NCBI RefSeq assembly: GCF_000422805.1
Contig: NZ_KE383922.1
Span: 547,772-611,771, forward strand
From: Nocardioides halotolerans DSM 19273
GTDB lineage: Bacteria; Actinomycetota; Actinomycetes; Propionibacteriales; Nocardioidaceae
Reading direction: 5' to 3'
DNA: 64,000 nt
Positions 34,038 through 42,670 of the stretch are shown one piece after another. The translations under genes were made by a program, and so were the position numbers. The notes under the pieces are model-generated. The model worked only from the letters and a program-made list of their open reading frames with translations, had not been told where the DNA came from and did no database searches. Each line of letters starts with the position of its first letter. Within the stretch, counting starts at the first letter, position 1.

Positions 34038-36467
34038 TCACCCCAGCGGCGCCCTGAGCGACAGGCGTACGCCGAACCGCTCACCGGCCACGTCCACCTC
34101 GAACCGGGCGGAGGCCAGCGAGTCGGTGGTGACCGGCCCGTCGGAGCGCAGGTAGGCCAGCCCGACCGAGGCGCCGACCGTCTCGCCCCAGGCGGCGCTC
34201 GTCACCTGGCCGGCAGGGAGCCCGTCGCGGAGCAGCAGCTCGCCGCCCCACAGCATCGGCGCAGGGTCGGAGAGCACGAACGACACCAGCCGGCGCCGAG
34301 GGCCACCGGCCGCGAGCCGGTCGCGCTGCGCCTCCAGAGCTTCCCGGCCGAGGAACGGCTTGGACTCGCGCAGCGCCGTGGCGAAGACCAAGCCAGCCTC
34401 GACCGGCGTGTAGTCGGGTGAGAGCTCGCGCGGGAAGGCACGGAAGCCCTTCTCCAGCCGCAGCGAGTCGATCGCGTAGTAGCCGGCGTTCGCGACCCCC
34501 AGCGACGCGCCCTCGCCGAACAGCGCGTCGTAGACGGCTCCGGCGGAGCCGACGGGGACCGTGAGCTCCCAGCCGACCTCGCCGACGTACGTCATGCGGG
34601 TGGCCCGGAGGGGTACGCCGGCGACCGTCGCCGTGCGGCTCGTGGCGAACGGGAAGCCGGAGTCCGACCAGTCGTCGGAAGAGACCCGGGCGAGGAGCTC
34701 GCGGGAGGCCGGCCCCATGACCCCTAGCACCGCGAAGGCGTCGGTCACGTCGCCGGCCTCGACGCCGCCCTTCCGGCGCAGCCAGTCGAGGTCGCGGACC
34801 GTCGTGGCCGACGACGAGACGATCCAGAAGCTGTCCGGCCCGTCGCGGGTCACCGTGAGGTCGGCCTCGTAGGTGCCGCGCTCGTTGAGCCAGGGCGTGT
34901 AGACGCAGTGGCCGACCGGGACGTCGACGTCGGCGGCGCAGACCCACTGCAGCGCCTCGAGCGCGGCAGGGCCGGCGACGACGTACTTGGAGAACGACGT
35001 CTGGTCGAAGACCGCGACGGCCTCGCGGGTCGCACGCTGCTCGGCCGCGGACCACGGCAGCCACGACGGCTTCCCCCAGGCGTAGTCGAGCGAGGCACCC
35101 GGGGCCGGGGCGAACACGTTGGGTCGCTCCCAGCCCATCTTCGACCCGAACACCGCGCCCGCCGACGCGACCCGCGAGTGCAGCGGCGACCGGCGTACGT
35201 CGCGGGCGGTGACCGGCTCGCGATTCGGCCACGGGACGGCGTAGTGCAGCCCGAGCGTCTCCGCGACCCGCGCGCGGAGCCACCCCTGGTTGCCGTTGAA
35301 CGGAGCGAACCGGCGCACGTCGACGCCGGTCTGGTCGCTCGTGGGCTCGCCCGAGACGACCCACTCGGCGAGCGCCCGCCCGGCCCCGCCGGCCGAGGCG
35401 ATGCCGACCGAGTTGAAGCCCGCGCCGACGAAGCAGTTGTCGAGCTCCGGCGCGCGGCCGAGCAGGAACTGGTTGTCCGGGGTGAACGACTCGGGCCCGT
35501 TGTAGAACTTGCGGATGCCGGTCTCGGCCAGCGCCGGGATGCGGTGCACGGCCTCGTCCATCAGCACCGAGAAGTGCTCCCAGTCCTCGTCGAGGAGCTG
35601 GAACTCGAACGGGTAGGGCAGGTCGTCGGGCGAGCGCCACGGCTTCGCGTCGGGCTCGAAGCCGCCGACGACGAGGCCGCCCACCTCCTCCTTGAAGTAC
35701 GTCCAGCCGTCGGGGTCGCGCATGATCGGCAGGTCGGGGTGGGTGCCCTCGACCGCCTCGGTCACCACGTAGAAGTGCTCGCAGGAGTGCAGCGGCACCG
35801 TGACGCCGACCAGGTCGCCGAGCGCCTTGGCCCACTGCCCCGCGCAGCTGACGACCACGTCGCACTCGACGCTCCCCCGGTCGGTCTCGACCGCCGTGAC
35901 CCGGCGGCCGTCGAGGACGAACCCGGTCACCCGCGTCTTCTCGGCGACCGTCGCCCCGCCCGTGCGCGCGCCCTTCGCGAGCGACTGGGTGAGGTCGGTG
36001 GGGTTGACCTTGCCGTCGCCGGGCAGCCACAGGGCGCCGAGCAGGTCGTCGACCTGCATCACCGGCCACAGCTCCTGGGCGCGCGCCGGCGTGACCAGCT
36101 CGCACTCCATGTCGTACGCCGCCGCGTTGGCGGCCGTGCGGCGCAGCTGCACCATCCGCTCCTCGGTGCGCGCCACGATCACGCCGCCGACGTTGCGGTA
36201 GCCCGTCGCCAGACCGGTCTCGGCCTCGAGCGAGGCGTACAGCTCGGCGGAGTACTGCACCAGCCGGGTGCCGCTCTCCGACGCCCGCAGCGGTCCGACC
36301 AGCCCGGCCGCGTGCCACGTGGTGCCACCGGAGAGGCGACCCTGCTCGAGCAACAGCACGTCGGTCTTCCCGAGCTTGGTCAGGTGGTAGGCCACGGACG
36401 CGCCGATCACGCCCCCGCCGACGACGACGATCTCGGCACGCGACGGCAGCTCAGCCACGAGCGACAT
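34038..36467 (-). CDS. FAD-dependent oxidoreductase with C-terminal GcvT (aminomethyltransferase) domain
   Basis: 809 residues. The N-terminal D-amino-acid-oxidase-type FAD domain (EIVVVGGGVIGASVAYHL; SGGTTWHAAGL with the His that carries covalent FAD in dimethylglycine oxidase) spans about 1-420. A GcvT-like folate-binding region follows (about 430-809; MTYVGEVGWELTVP, LRLEKGFRAFPRELSPDYTP). Such enzymes demethylate dimethylglycine, sarcosine or similar N-methyl amines and pass the C1 unit to tetrahydrofolate. It overlaps the phosphotransferase gene by 17 bp and lies in an operon with an APC permease, so an amine substrate is likely. Confidence 0.92.
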   Translation of the reverse strand: MSLVAELPSRAEIVVVGGGVIGASVAYHLTKLGKTDVLLLEQGRLSGGTTWHAAGLVGPLRASESGTRLVQYSAELYASLEAETGLATGYRNVGGVIVARTEERMVQLRRTAANAAAYDMECELVTPARAQELWPVMQVDDLLGALWLPGDGKVNPTDLTQSLAKGARTGGATVAEKTRVTGFVLDGRRVTAVETDRGSVECDVVVSCAGQWAKALGDLVGVTVPLHSCEHFYVVTEAVEGTHPDLPIMRDPDGWTYFKEEVGGLVVGGFEPDAKPWRSPDDLPYPFEFQLLDEDWEHFSVLMDEAVHRIPALAETGIRKFYNGPESFTPDNQFLLGRAPELDNCFVGAGFNSVGIASAGGAGRALAEWVVSGEPTSDQTGVDVRRFAPFNGNQGWLRARVAETLGLHYAVPWPNREPVTARDVRRSPLHSRVASAGAVFGSKMGWERPNVFAPAPGASLDYAWGKPSWLPWSAAEQRATREAVAVFDQTSFSKYVVAGPAALEALQWVCAADVDVPVGHCVYTPWLNERGTYEADLTVTRDGPDSFWIVSSSATTVRDLDWLRRKGGVEAGDVTDAFAVLGVMGPASRELLARVSSDDWSDSGFPFATSRTATVAGVPLRATRMTYVGEVGWELTVPVGSAGAVYDALFGEGASLGVANAGYYAIDSLRLEKGFRAFPRELSPDYTPVEAGLVFATALRESKPFLGREALEAQRDRLAAGGPRRRLVSFVLSDPAPMLWGGELLLRDGLPAGQVTSAAWGETVGASVGLAYLRSDGPVTTDSLASARFEVDVAGERFGVRLSLRAPLG

Positions 36468-37332
36468 CCTCCAGCAGGCCCGCGAGGTCCGGGCCGCGGA
36501 ACGTCGCCTCGGCCTTCTCGAACCGCTCCATGCCCCAGCCGTGGAAGTCGAAGTCCATCGTCGAGGTCGCGGCCTGGATGAAGCCCCACAGCGACCAGCC
36601 GTACTGGCTGCACAGCGCCTGGAGCCGCACCCGCGCGAGGTCGGCGGGAGACGGGTCGCCGAAGTAGGCCTCGGTCCACGCCTCGGTCTGCTCGGGCGTG
36701 AAGCCGCACTCCGTCGAGGTGTTGCCGAGCTCGAAGCACGCGTCGTTGTTGCCGCTGTACTCGTAGTCGATCAGCCACACCTGCCGGCCGTCGTCGATGA
36801 AGTTGGCGGCGAGCAGGTCGTTGTTGCACGGCACCGTCGGGCGTGGGCTCGTCCCGAGCGCACGGCGTACGTCGGCCCACGCGGCGGCGTGGTCGTCGTA
36901 GGTGGGGGGCAGCGCGAACCCCTTCTCCCGCACGGTCGCGAGGTAGCCCGCCTGCCGCGCGAACATGTCGAAGTCGTTCACGAACCGCTCCGCCCCCGCG
37001 TGCAGCCGGCGGCAGGCGTCGGCCGCACGGGACAGCACGCCGGGGTCGTCGAAGTCGGCGTCGACCAGCGCCTTCCCGGGCAGGTAGCCGATCACCAGCA
37101 TCCCGAGGTCGGGGCGGTACTCGACCACGGGCGCTCCGACGGCGGCCCCGGCGGCCCGCAGGCTGTTGGCGTGCTCGGCGTCGCGGTCGATGCCGAGCAT
37201 CGCGGCGTCACTGGACGAGCAGCGCACCACCAGATCGAGGGGCGGACCGTCGTCGTCGGTGACGACCCGCACGTTGTGGTTGGTCAGCCCGCCGGGCAGG
37301 TCGGAGGCGTGCCAGGACCGCCCCGCCAGCAC
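36451..37332 (-). CDS. Choline/ethanolamine kinase-like phosphotransferase
   Basis: 293 residues from the GTG at 37332. Kinase-fold motifs are CNNDLLAANFI (catalytic loop; Asn where many relatives have His before the N-D), QVWLIDYEYSGNNDACFELGN (DFG-like Asp) and LPGGLTNHNVRV (ATP loop), the last two typical of choline and ethanolamine kinases. Similarity to the family probably extends upstream (SELVDLDRLAV), where the only possible initiator before the permease stop is a CTG at 37363-37365, so the true start may be non-canonical. It lies between the permease and the FAD/GcvT gene. Confidence 0.82.
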   Translation of the reverse strand: MLAGRSWHASDLPGGLTNHNVRVVTDDDGPPLDLVVRCSSSDAAMLGIDRDAEHANSLRAAGAAVGAPVVEYRPDLGMLVIGYLPGKALVDADFDDPGVLSRAADACRRLHAGAERFVNDFDMFARQAGYLATVREKGFALPPTYDDHAAAWADVRRALGTSPRPTVPCNNDLLAANFIDDGRQVWLIDYEYSGNNDACFELGNTSTECGFTPEQTEAWTEAYFGDPSPADLARVRLQALCSQYGWSLWGFIQAATSTMDFDFHGWGMERFEKAEATFRGPDLAGLLEDVARG

Positions 37333-37377
37333 GGCGAGGCGGTCCAGGTCGACGAGCTCACTCAGGACGGCGGTGCG

Positions 37378-38961
37378 TCAGTCGTCGTACACCTCGGCGA
37401 CGGCTGGGTCGATGTTGGCGATCGGACCCTTGAACCAGTGCTTCGCCGAGACGTTCCACCACAGCGTGAGCAGGAGCAGCGCGCCCAGGGTGACGACGGG
37501 TGCGTAGTTGAGGAACTTCCACTCGAACTCGTCGCTGAACGGGTTCGCGGCCGGTGTCGTCGGCATCATCAGGAACAGCGAGACCACGACGATCTCCACC
37601 ACGGCGATGATGTTCATCCACTTGTACTTCTGGCCGTTGTTCCACGAGCCCACCTCGAACCGGTCTCCATGGCGCCAGCGCAGGAAGATCGGGATCGCGA
37701 AGGACAGGTAGAGGCCGATCACCGCGATCGAGGTGACCGCGTAGAACGCCAGCGGCACGGGCGTCCCGCCGACGTCCACCTTGATCAGCGCCGGCAGCGT
37801 GAGCACGGCCGCCGAGACGGCGACGCCGATCACCGCGTTGGCCGGGACCCGGTTGCGGGAGAGCGACGACCAGCGCTGCCACCCCGGCACGGCTCGGTCG
37901 CGGCTGAACGCGAAGGTCATCCGAGAGGACGACGTCAGGCACGAGGTCGCGCAGAAGAACTGCGCGGAGGCGGAGATGAACAGCACGAGCGTCGCCCAGT
38001 TCTTGTCCAGGGCGGCGAGGAAGATCGGCTGCACCCCCGACCCCGCGAGCGCGTTGTCCGGCTGCCCCTGGGCGTTGTCCGGGATGGCGAAGACCACGCA
38101 GAGCAGCAGCACGTAGCCACCCAGGGCCGAGTAGAAGATCGAGCGCCAGATGCCCTTGGCGGCCGCCTTGCTGGCCGAGGCCGTCTCCTCCGAGAGGTGC
38201 GCGCAGGCGTCGAAGCCGGTGATCGTGTACTGCGTGAGCAGGAAGCCGAAGGGCACGATCGCGAACCAGAACCCGAGGGTGCTGGTGCTGCCGTCGGCGT
38301 ACCCGGAGTTGTTGTAGCGCTCGGTGAAGACGTAGCTGAACGACTGGTGCTGGTCGGGCACGAGGATCAGGATCAGCACGATCGCCGAGGCGCCGACGAC
38401 GTGCCACCACACCGAGACGTTGTTCATGATCGCCATCAGGTGGCCGCTGAAGATGTTCAGCACGCCGGCCATCGCCAGCACGATCACGAAGATGATGAAG
38501 ACCCGGGTGAGCGAGTAGTCGCCCGCGAACGAGTCGGAGTAGGTGCTGATCGTGAGGTCGATGAACGTCGCGCAGCCGTAGGAGACACCAGCCGTCACGG
38601 CGATCAGGCCGATCAGGTTGAGCCAGCCGGTGAAGAACCCCGCCATCGGCCCGCCGAGCTTGGACGCCCAGTAGTAGATGCCACCCGAGGTCGGGTACGC
38701 CGAGACGAGCTCGGACATCGTGAACCCGATGATCAGGATGAAGACGCTGAGGATCGGCCAGGACCACGAGATCGAGATGGGTCCGCCGTTGTTGAAGCCG
38801 GCGCCGAAGTTGGTCAGGCACCCGGCCAGGATCGAGATGATCGAGAACGAGATCGCGAAGTTGGAGAATCCCGACCACGACCGGTTGAGGTCCTGCTTGT
38901 ACCCCAGCCGGGCGAGGTGCGCCTCGTCCTCGTTGTGGACCTGCGGCTCGTCGACAGCCAT
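37378..38961 (-). CDS. APC superfamily amino acid/amine permease
   Basis: 527 residues with about 12 membrane helices. The N-terminal cytoplasmic segment ends LGYKQDLNRSWSGFSNFAIS, followed by helix 1 and the GIYYWASKLGGPMAGFFTGW region that defines the APC family. It resembles transporters for GABA, polyamines or choline-like amines. It is the first gene of the leftward arm, divergent from the FadR-type regulator, and probably imports the substrate that the ligase and dehydrogenases process. Confidence 0.92.
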   Translation of the reverse strand: MAVDEPQVHNEDEAHLARLGYKQDLNRSWSGFSNFAISFSIISILAGCLTNFGAGFNNGGPISISWSWPILSVFILIIGFTMSELVSAYPTSGGIYYWASKLGGPMAGFFTGWLNLIGLIAVTAGVSYGCATFIDLTISTYSDSFAGDYSLTRVFIIFVIVLAMAGVLNIFSGHLMAIMNNVSVWWHVVGASAIVLILILVPDQHQSFSYVFTERYNNSGYADGSTSTLGFWFAIVPFGFLLTQYTITGFDACAHLSEETASASKAAAKGIWRSIFYSALGGYVLLLCVVFAIPDNAQGQPDNALAGSGVQPIFLAALDKNWATLVLFISASAQFFCATSCLTSSSRMTFAFSRDRAVPGWQRWSSLSRNRVPANAVIGVAVSAAVLTLPALIKVDVGGTPVPLAFYAVTSIAVIGLYLSFAIPIFLRWRHGDRFEVGSWNNGQKYKWMNIIAVVEIVVVSLFLMMPTTPAANPFSDEFEWKFLNYAPVVTLGALLLLTLWWNVSAKHWFKGPIANIDPAVAEVYDD

Positions 38962-39058
38962 TCCGCCCCCTCGGTGTGCGAGCCGCCGTCGGGGCGACCC
39001 GAAGATGGCCAGAAACTAGACCCGTGCCGCCGGGGGTGTAAACAGTCTCCGAGGAAAA

Positions 39059-39074
39059 GGTATGAACTCAGACC
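39059..39074. promoter_or_regulatory. Candidate FadR/GntR operator in the divergent control region
   Basis: A 16-bp interrupted palindrome GGTNTGA-NN-TCANACC (actual bases GGTATGAACTCAGACC) sits in an unusually AT-rich stretch between the permease gene and the regulator gene. GntR/FadR-type sites often have GGT...ACC ends. A TTGACA at 39092-39097 could be a -35. The 158-bp divergent region (38962-39119) holds no gene. Confidence 0.55.
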
Positions 39075-39119
39075 AAAAACGCCCGGCACGATTGACAGCG
39101 AAGTGAGCAGGAACCGAGA

Positions 39120-39863
39120 GTGACCGCCATGAGCACGACCCCGGCCCCGCACCTCCCCGAGGCGGTGCTCCGGCCGGTGCGCGGTCACCACGCGTTCGAG
39201 TCGTGCGTCGAGCAGCTCGCGACGGCCATCCGGCTGGGGGTCTACCCGCGCGGCACGACCCTGCCCGCGGAGCGCGAGCTCGCCGAGCGGCTGCAGGTCT
39301 CCCGGGCCACGCTGCGCGAGGCGATGGCGGCCCTGCGCCAGGCCGGTCTCGTCGAGACCACGCGCGGCCGGGGCGGCGGCACGGTGGTCACGCTCAAGCC
39401 CGGTCTGCCGGCCGCCCGGGCCGCGGCGCGGACCAGCACGGCCCGCCGCCAGAGCTGGCTGGACTCGCTCGACTTCCGCCGGATCGTCGAGCCCGGGGCG
39501 GCCGCGCTGGCGGCGTCGCGCGACCTGGCGCCCGACCGGCTGGCGCAGCTCGAGGAGGCGCACGCGGAGGTCGCCTCCGCGAGCAAGCCGGCCGAGCACC
39601 GCCAGGCCGACTCGCGGTTCCACCTGACGGTGGCCGCGCTGACCGACTCGCCGCGCACGGTCGAGGCGGTGACCTCGGTGCAGGCGACGCTGCACGAGAT
39701 GCTGCTCGCGATCCCGGTGCTGGGCACGAACATCGCCCACTCCGACCGCCAGCACGCGCGACTGGTGCGGGCCATCGTGGCCGGCAAGCCGGACCTGGCC
39801 CGCCGGGTCATGGAAGAGCACTGCGACGACACGGCTGCGCTCCTGCGCGGGCTCGTGGGCTGA
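39120..39863 (+). CDS. FadR-subfamily GntR transcriptional regulator
   Basis: 247 residues: an N-terminal winged helix (LPAERELAERLQVSRATLREAM, GLVETTRGRGGGTVV) and an all-helical FCD ligand domain (about 105-240) with metal-ligand-type residues (DSRFHLTVAA, SDRQHARLVRAI). It heads the rightward arm and is divergent from the permease, so it likely controls both arms in response to the amine substrate or a glutamylated intermediate. GTG at 39120 is chosen because AGGA ends 7 nt upstream; an ATG at 39129 is possible. Confidence 0.9.
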   Translation: MTAMSTTPAPHLPEAVLRPVRGHHAFESCVEQLATAIRLGVYPRGTTLPAERELAERLQVSRATLREAMAALRQAGLVETTRGRGGGTVVTLKPGLPAARAAARTSTARRQSWLDSLDFRRIVEPGAAALAASRDLAPDRLAQLEEAHAEVASASKPAEHRQADSRFHLTVAALTDSPRTVEAVTSVQATLHEMLLAIPVLGTNIAHSDRQHARLVRAIVAGKPDLARRVMEEHCDDTAALLRGLVG

Positions 39864-39871
39864 GGGGAAGC

Positions 39872-41248
39872 ATGACCGAGACCGGGCTGCGCAACGAGCG
39901 TCACCTGAGCATGAACGACCTGGTGGCGCGCATCGACGACGGCACCATCGACACCGTGGTGGTGGCCTTCACCGACATGCAGGGACGCCTCCAGGGCAAG
40001 CGCCTGCACGGGCGCTACTTCGCCGACGTCGTGGTCGACCACGGCACCGAGGGCTGCAACTACCTCCTCGCCGTCGACGTGGACATGAACACCGTCGGCG
40101 GCTACGTCATCTCCTCGTGGGAGCGCGGCTACGGCGACATGGAGTTCGTCCTCGACGAGCGCACGATCAGGGTGCTGACCCACCTGCCGGCCACCGCGAT
40201 GGTGCAGTGCGACCTCGTGTGGCTCGACCACTCCCCCGTCCTCCAGTCGCCGCGCACGGTCCTGCAGCGCCAGCTCGACCGCTGTGCCGAGCGCGGCTGG
40301 ACCGCGCTGTCCGGCACCGAGCTGGAGTTCATCGCGTTCGACACGACCTACGAAGCCGCGTTCGACGCGGGCTACCGCGACCTCACGCCGGTCAACCAGT
40401 ACAACGTCGACTACTCGATCCTCGGCACCAGCCGGGCCGAGCCGCTGCTGCGCGCGATCCGCAACACGATGTACGACGCCGGGCTGGACGTCGAGGGCGC
40501 CAAGGGCGAGTGCAACTTCGGCCAGCACGAGGTCGGCTTCCTCTACGCCGACGCGCTCACCACGGCCGACAACCACAGCGTCTACAAGACCGTGGCGAAG
40601 GAGATCGCGGCCCAGCAGGGCCGGTCGATCACCTTCATGGCGAAGTTCAACGAGCGCGAGGGGAGCTCCTGCCACATCCACCTCTCGCTGCGCGGCCAGG
40701 ACGGCGCCCTGGTCTTCTGGGACGCCGACGCGGGCAGGCCGACGCCGCTCTACGACTCGTTCGTGGCCGGGGTGCTGGCCACCGCGGCCGACTTCACGCT
40801 GCTCTACGCGCCCAACATCAACTCCTACAAGAGGTTCGCAGCCGGCTCGTTCGCCCCGACGGCGATCGCGTGGGGCCACGACAACCGCACGTGCGCGGTG
40901 CGGCTCGTCGGCAAGGGGGCCGCCGCGCGGATGGAGAACCGCATCCCGGGTGCCGACGTCAACCCCTACCTCGCCACCGCGGCGATGCTGGCCGGCGGCC
41001 TGCACGGGATCGAGCAGGGGCTCGAGCTCGAGCCCGAGCTCGTGGGCAACGCCTACGACTCCGACAAGCCGCACGTCCCGCACACCATGACCGAGGCGCG
41101 CGAGCGCTTCGCGACGTCCGAGCTCGCCCGCGCGGCGTTCGGCGACGAGGTCGTGGACCACTACACCAACATGGCCGACGTCGAGCTGGCGGCGTACGGC
41201 GCCGCCGTGACCGACTGGGAGCTCCGGAGAGGATTCGAGCGTCTGTGA
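39872..41248 (+). CDS. Glutamine synthetase-like gamma-glutamyl-amine ligase (PuuA/GlnA4 type)
   Basis: 458 residues. GS-II-like catalytic fold: LDRCAERGWTALSGTELEFI (metal Glu), GECNFGQHEVGF, FMAKFNEREGSSCHIHLSL and YAPNINSYKRF. Compared with true GlnA, the C-terminal adenylylation Tyr region is not evident and the gene lies in a catabolic cluster. Such ligases join glutamate to putrescine (PuuA), other polyamines (GlnA2/GlnA3) or ethanolamine (GlnA4 in Streptomyces). Gene order with aldehyde dehydrogenase, SDR and amidotransferase resembles M. tuberculosis Rv2857c-Rv2860c. A GAGGGGA Shine-Dalgarno precedes the ATG; the next gene overlaps its stop. Confidence 0.88.
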   Translation: MTETGLRNERHLSMNDLVARIDDGTIDTVVVAFTDMQGRLQGKRLHGRYFADVVVDHGTEGCNYLLAVDVDMNTVGGYVISSWERGYGDMEFVLDERTIRVLTHLPATAMVQCDLVWLDHSPVLQSPRTVLQRQLDRCAERGWTALSGTELEFIAFDTTYEAAFDAGYRDLTPVNQYNVDYSILGTSRAEPLLRAIRNTMYDAGLDVEGAKGECNFGQHEVGFLYADALTTADNHSVYKTVAKEIAAQQGRSITFMAKFNEREGSSCHIHLSLRGQDGALVFWDADAGRPTPLYDSFVAGVLATAADFTLLYAPNINSYKRFAAGSFAPTAIAWGHDNRTCAVRLVGKGAAARMENRIPGADVNPYLATAAMLAGGLHGIEQGLELEPELVGNAYDSDKPHVPHTMTEARERFATSELARAAFGDEVVDHYTNMADVELAAYGAAVTDWELRRGFERL

Positions 41249-42603
41249 CTGATCTCTTCACGGTGGTCAACCCGGCCACCGAGCAACCGGTGGTCGACGT
41301 GCCGCTGACCGACCTGGCCGGCACCGACGCCGCGATCGCCGCCGCGCACGAGGCGTTCCAGCGCTGGCGTGCGGTGGCTCCGGGCGAGCGGGCCGCGCTG
41401 CTGCGCCGGTTCGCGGCGGTGGTCGACGCCCACGTCGACGAGCTCGCGGAGCTCGAGGTCCGCAACGCCGGGCACACGTGGGGCAACGCCCGGTGGGAGG
41501 CCGGCAACGTCCGCGACTGCCTCAACTACTACTCCGGGGCGCCCGAGCGGATGTTCGGCAAGCAGATCCCCGTGCCCGGCGGCACCGACCTCACGTTCTA
41601 CGAGCCGCTCGGCGTCGTGGGCGTCATCGTGCCGTGGAACTTCCCGATGCCCATCGCAGGGTGGGGCTTCGCGCCCGCGCTCGCCGCCGGCAACACGGTC
41701 GTCCTGAAGCCCGCGGAGATCACGCCGCTCACGGCGCTGCGGATCGGCGAGCTGGCGCTCGAGGCGGGGCTCCCCGAGCACGTGCTCACCGTGCTCCCCG
41801 GCAAGGGCTCGGTGGTCGGCGAGCGGTTCGTGACCCACGAGCTGGTCCGCAAGGTGGTGTTCACCGGGTCGACCGAGGTCGGCAAGCGGGTGATGGCCGG
41901 CTGCGCCGAGCAGGTGAAGGCCGTGACCCTCGAGCTGGGCGGCAAGAGCGCCAACATCGTGTTCGCCGACGCGGACCTCGCCGCTGCGGCCGCGTCCGCG
42001 CCGTACGCCGTGTTCGACAACGCCGGCCAGGACTGCTGCGCGCGATCGCGGATCCTGGTCGAGCGCTCGGCGTACGACGAGTTCATGGCCGGCTTCGAGA
42101 AGGCCGTCTCGGCGCTCCGCGTGCTCGACCCCTCCGACGAGTCGTCCGAGATGGGGCCGCTGGTCTCGGCGGGGCAGCGCGCCTCGGTGCAGGGCTACCT
42201 CGACGAGGTCGACGTGACGTTCGCGGGCTCGCGCCCCGACGGCGCCGGCTACTGGATCGCGCCCAGCGTGGTCACCGTCGACGACCCGGCGGAGCGGATC
42301 TGGCGCGAGGAGGTGTTCGGCCCGGTCGTCGCCGTGATGCCGTTCGACGACGAGGCCGACGCCGTGGCGCGGGCCAACGACTCCGACTACGGCCTGTCCG
42401 GCTCGATCTACACCAGCGACCTCGGCCGGGGGCTCCGCGTGGCCCGGGCGGTCGAGGCCGGCAACTTGTCGGTCAACTCGCACTCGTCGGTGCGCTACTG
42501 GACGCCGTTCGGTGGCTACAAGGAGTCCGGTCTCGGCCGGGAGCTCGGTCCGGACGCCCCCCTGGCGTTCACCGAGGAGAAGAACGTCTTCATCGCTCAC
42601 TAG
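41245..42603 (+). CDS. Aldehyde dehydrogenase family protein
   Basis: 452 residues, NAD(P)-dependent. Motifs: VIVPWNFPMPIAGWGFAPAL (catalytic Asn), FTGSTEVGKRV (cofactor turn), LELGGKSANIVF (general-base Glu) and NAGQDCCARSR (nucleophilic Cys pair). The C-terminal SGLGRELG segment is present. It likely oxidises the gamma-glutamyl-aminoaldehyde made in the pathway. GTG overlaps the stop of the ligase gene (GTGA), so the two are translationally coupled. Confidence 0.94.
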   Translation: MTDLFTVVNPATEQPVVDVPLTDLAGTDAAIAAAHEAFQRWRAVAPGERAALLRRFAAVVDAHVDELAELEVRNAGHTWGNARWEAGNVRDCLNYYSGAPERMFGKQIPVPGGTDLTFYEPLGVVGVIVPWNFPMPIAGWGFAPALAAGNTVVLKPAEITPLTALRIGELALEAGLPEHVLTVLPGKGSVVGERFVTHELVRKVVFTGSTEVGKRVMAGCAEQVKAVTLELGGKSANIVFADADLAAAAASAPYAVFDNAGQDCCARSRILVERSAYDEFMAGFEKAVSALRVLDPSDESSEMGPLVSAGQRASVQGYLDEVDVTFAGSRPDGAGYWIAPSVVTVDDPAERIWREEVFGPVVAVMPFDDEADAVARANDSDYGLSGSIYTSDLGRGLRVARAVEAGNLSVNSHSSVRYWTPFGGYKESGLGRELGPDAPLAFTEEKNVFIAH

Positions 42604-42605
42604 TC

Positions 42606-42643
42606 GGTGGTTGAGGAGGTCGCGCAGCGACCGCCTCGAAACC
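42606..42643. repeat. Imperfect palindromic intergenic repeat
   Basis: A 38-bp element beginning GGTGGTTGAGGAGGTCGC and ending GCGACCGCCTCGAAACC folds into an imperfect hairpin with a 3-nt loop. I recall the same GGTTTCGAGGC...CTCAACC palindrome as frequent between genes in Nocardioides-type genomes. Here it separates the aldehyde dehydrogenase from the SDR gene and may weaken read-through. Confidence 0.65.
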
Positions 42644-42670
42644 TCGTAAGGGAAGGCTGGTACGCAACCA

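Noticed and set aside
41245..42603. Double cysteine (DCC) at the aldehyde dehydrogenase active site as an anomaly
   Set aside because: Adjacent cysteines at this position are common in the family.
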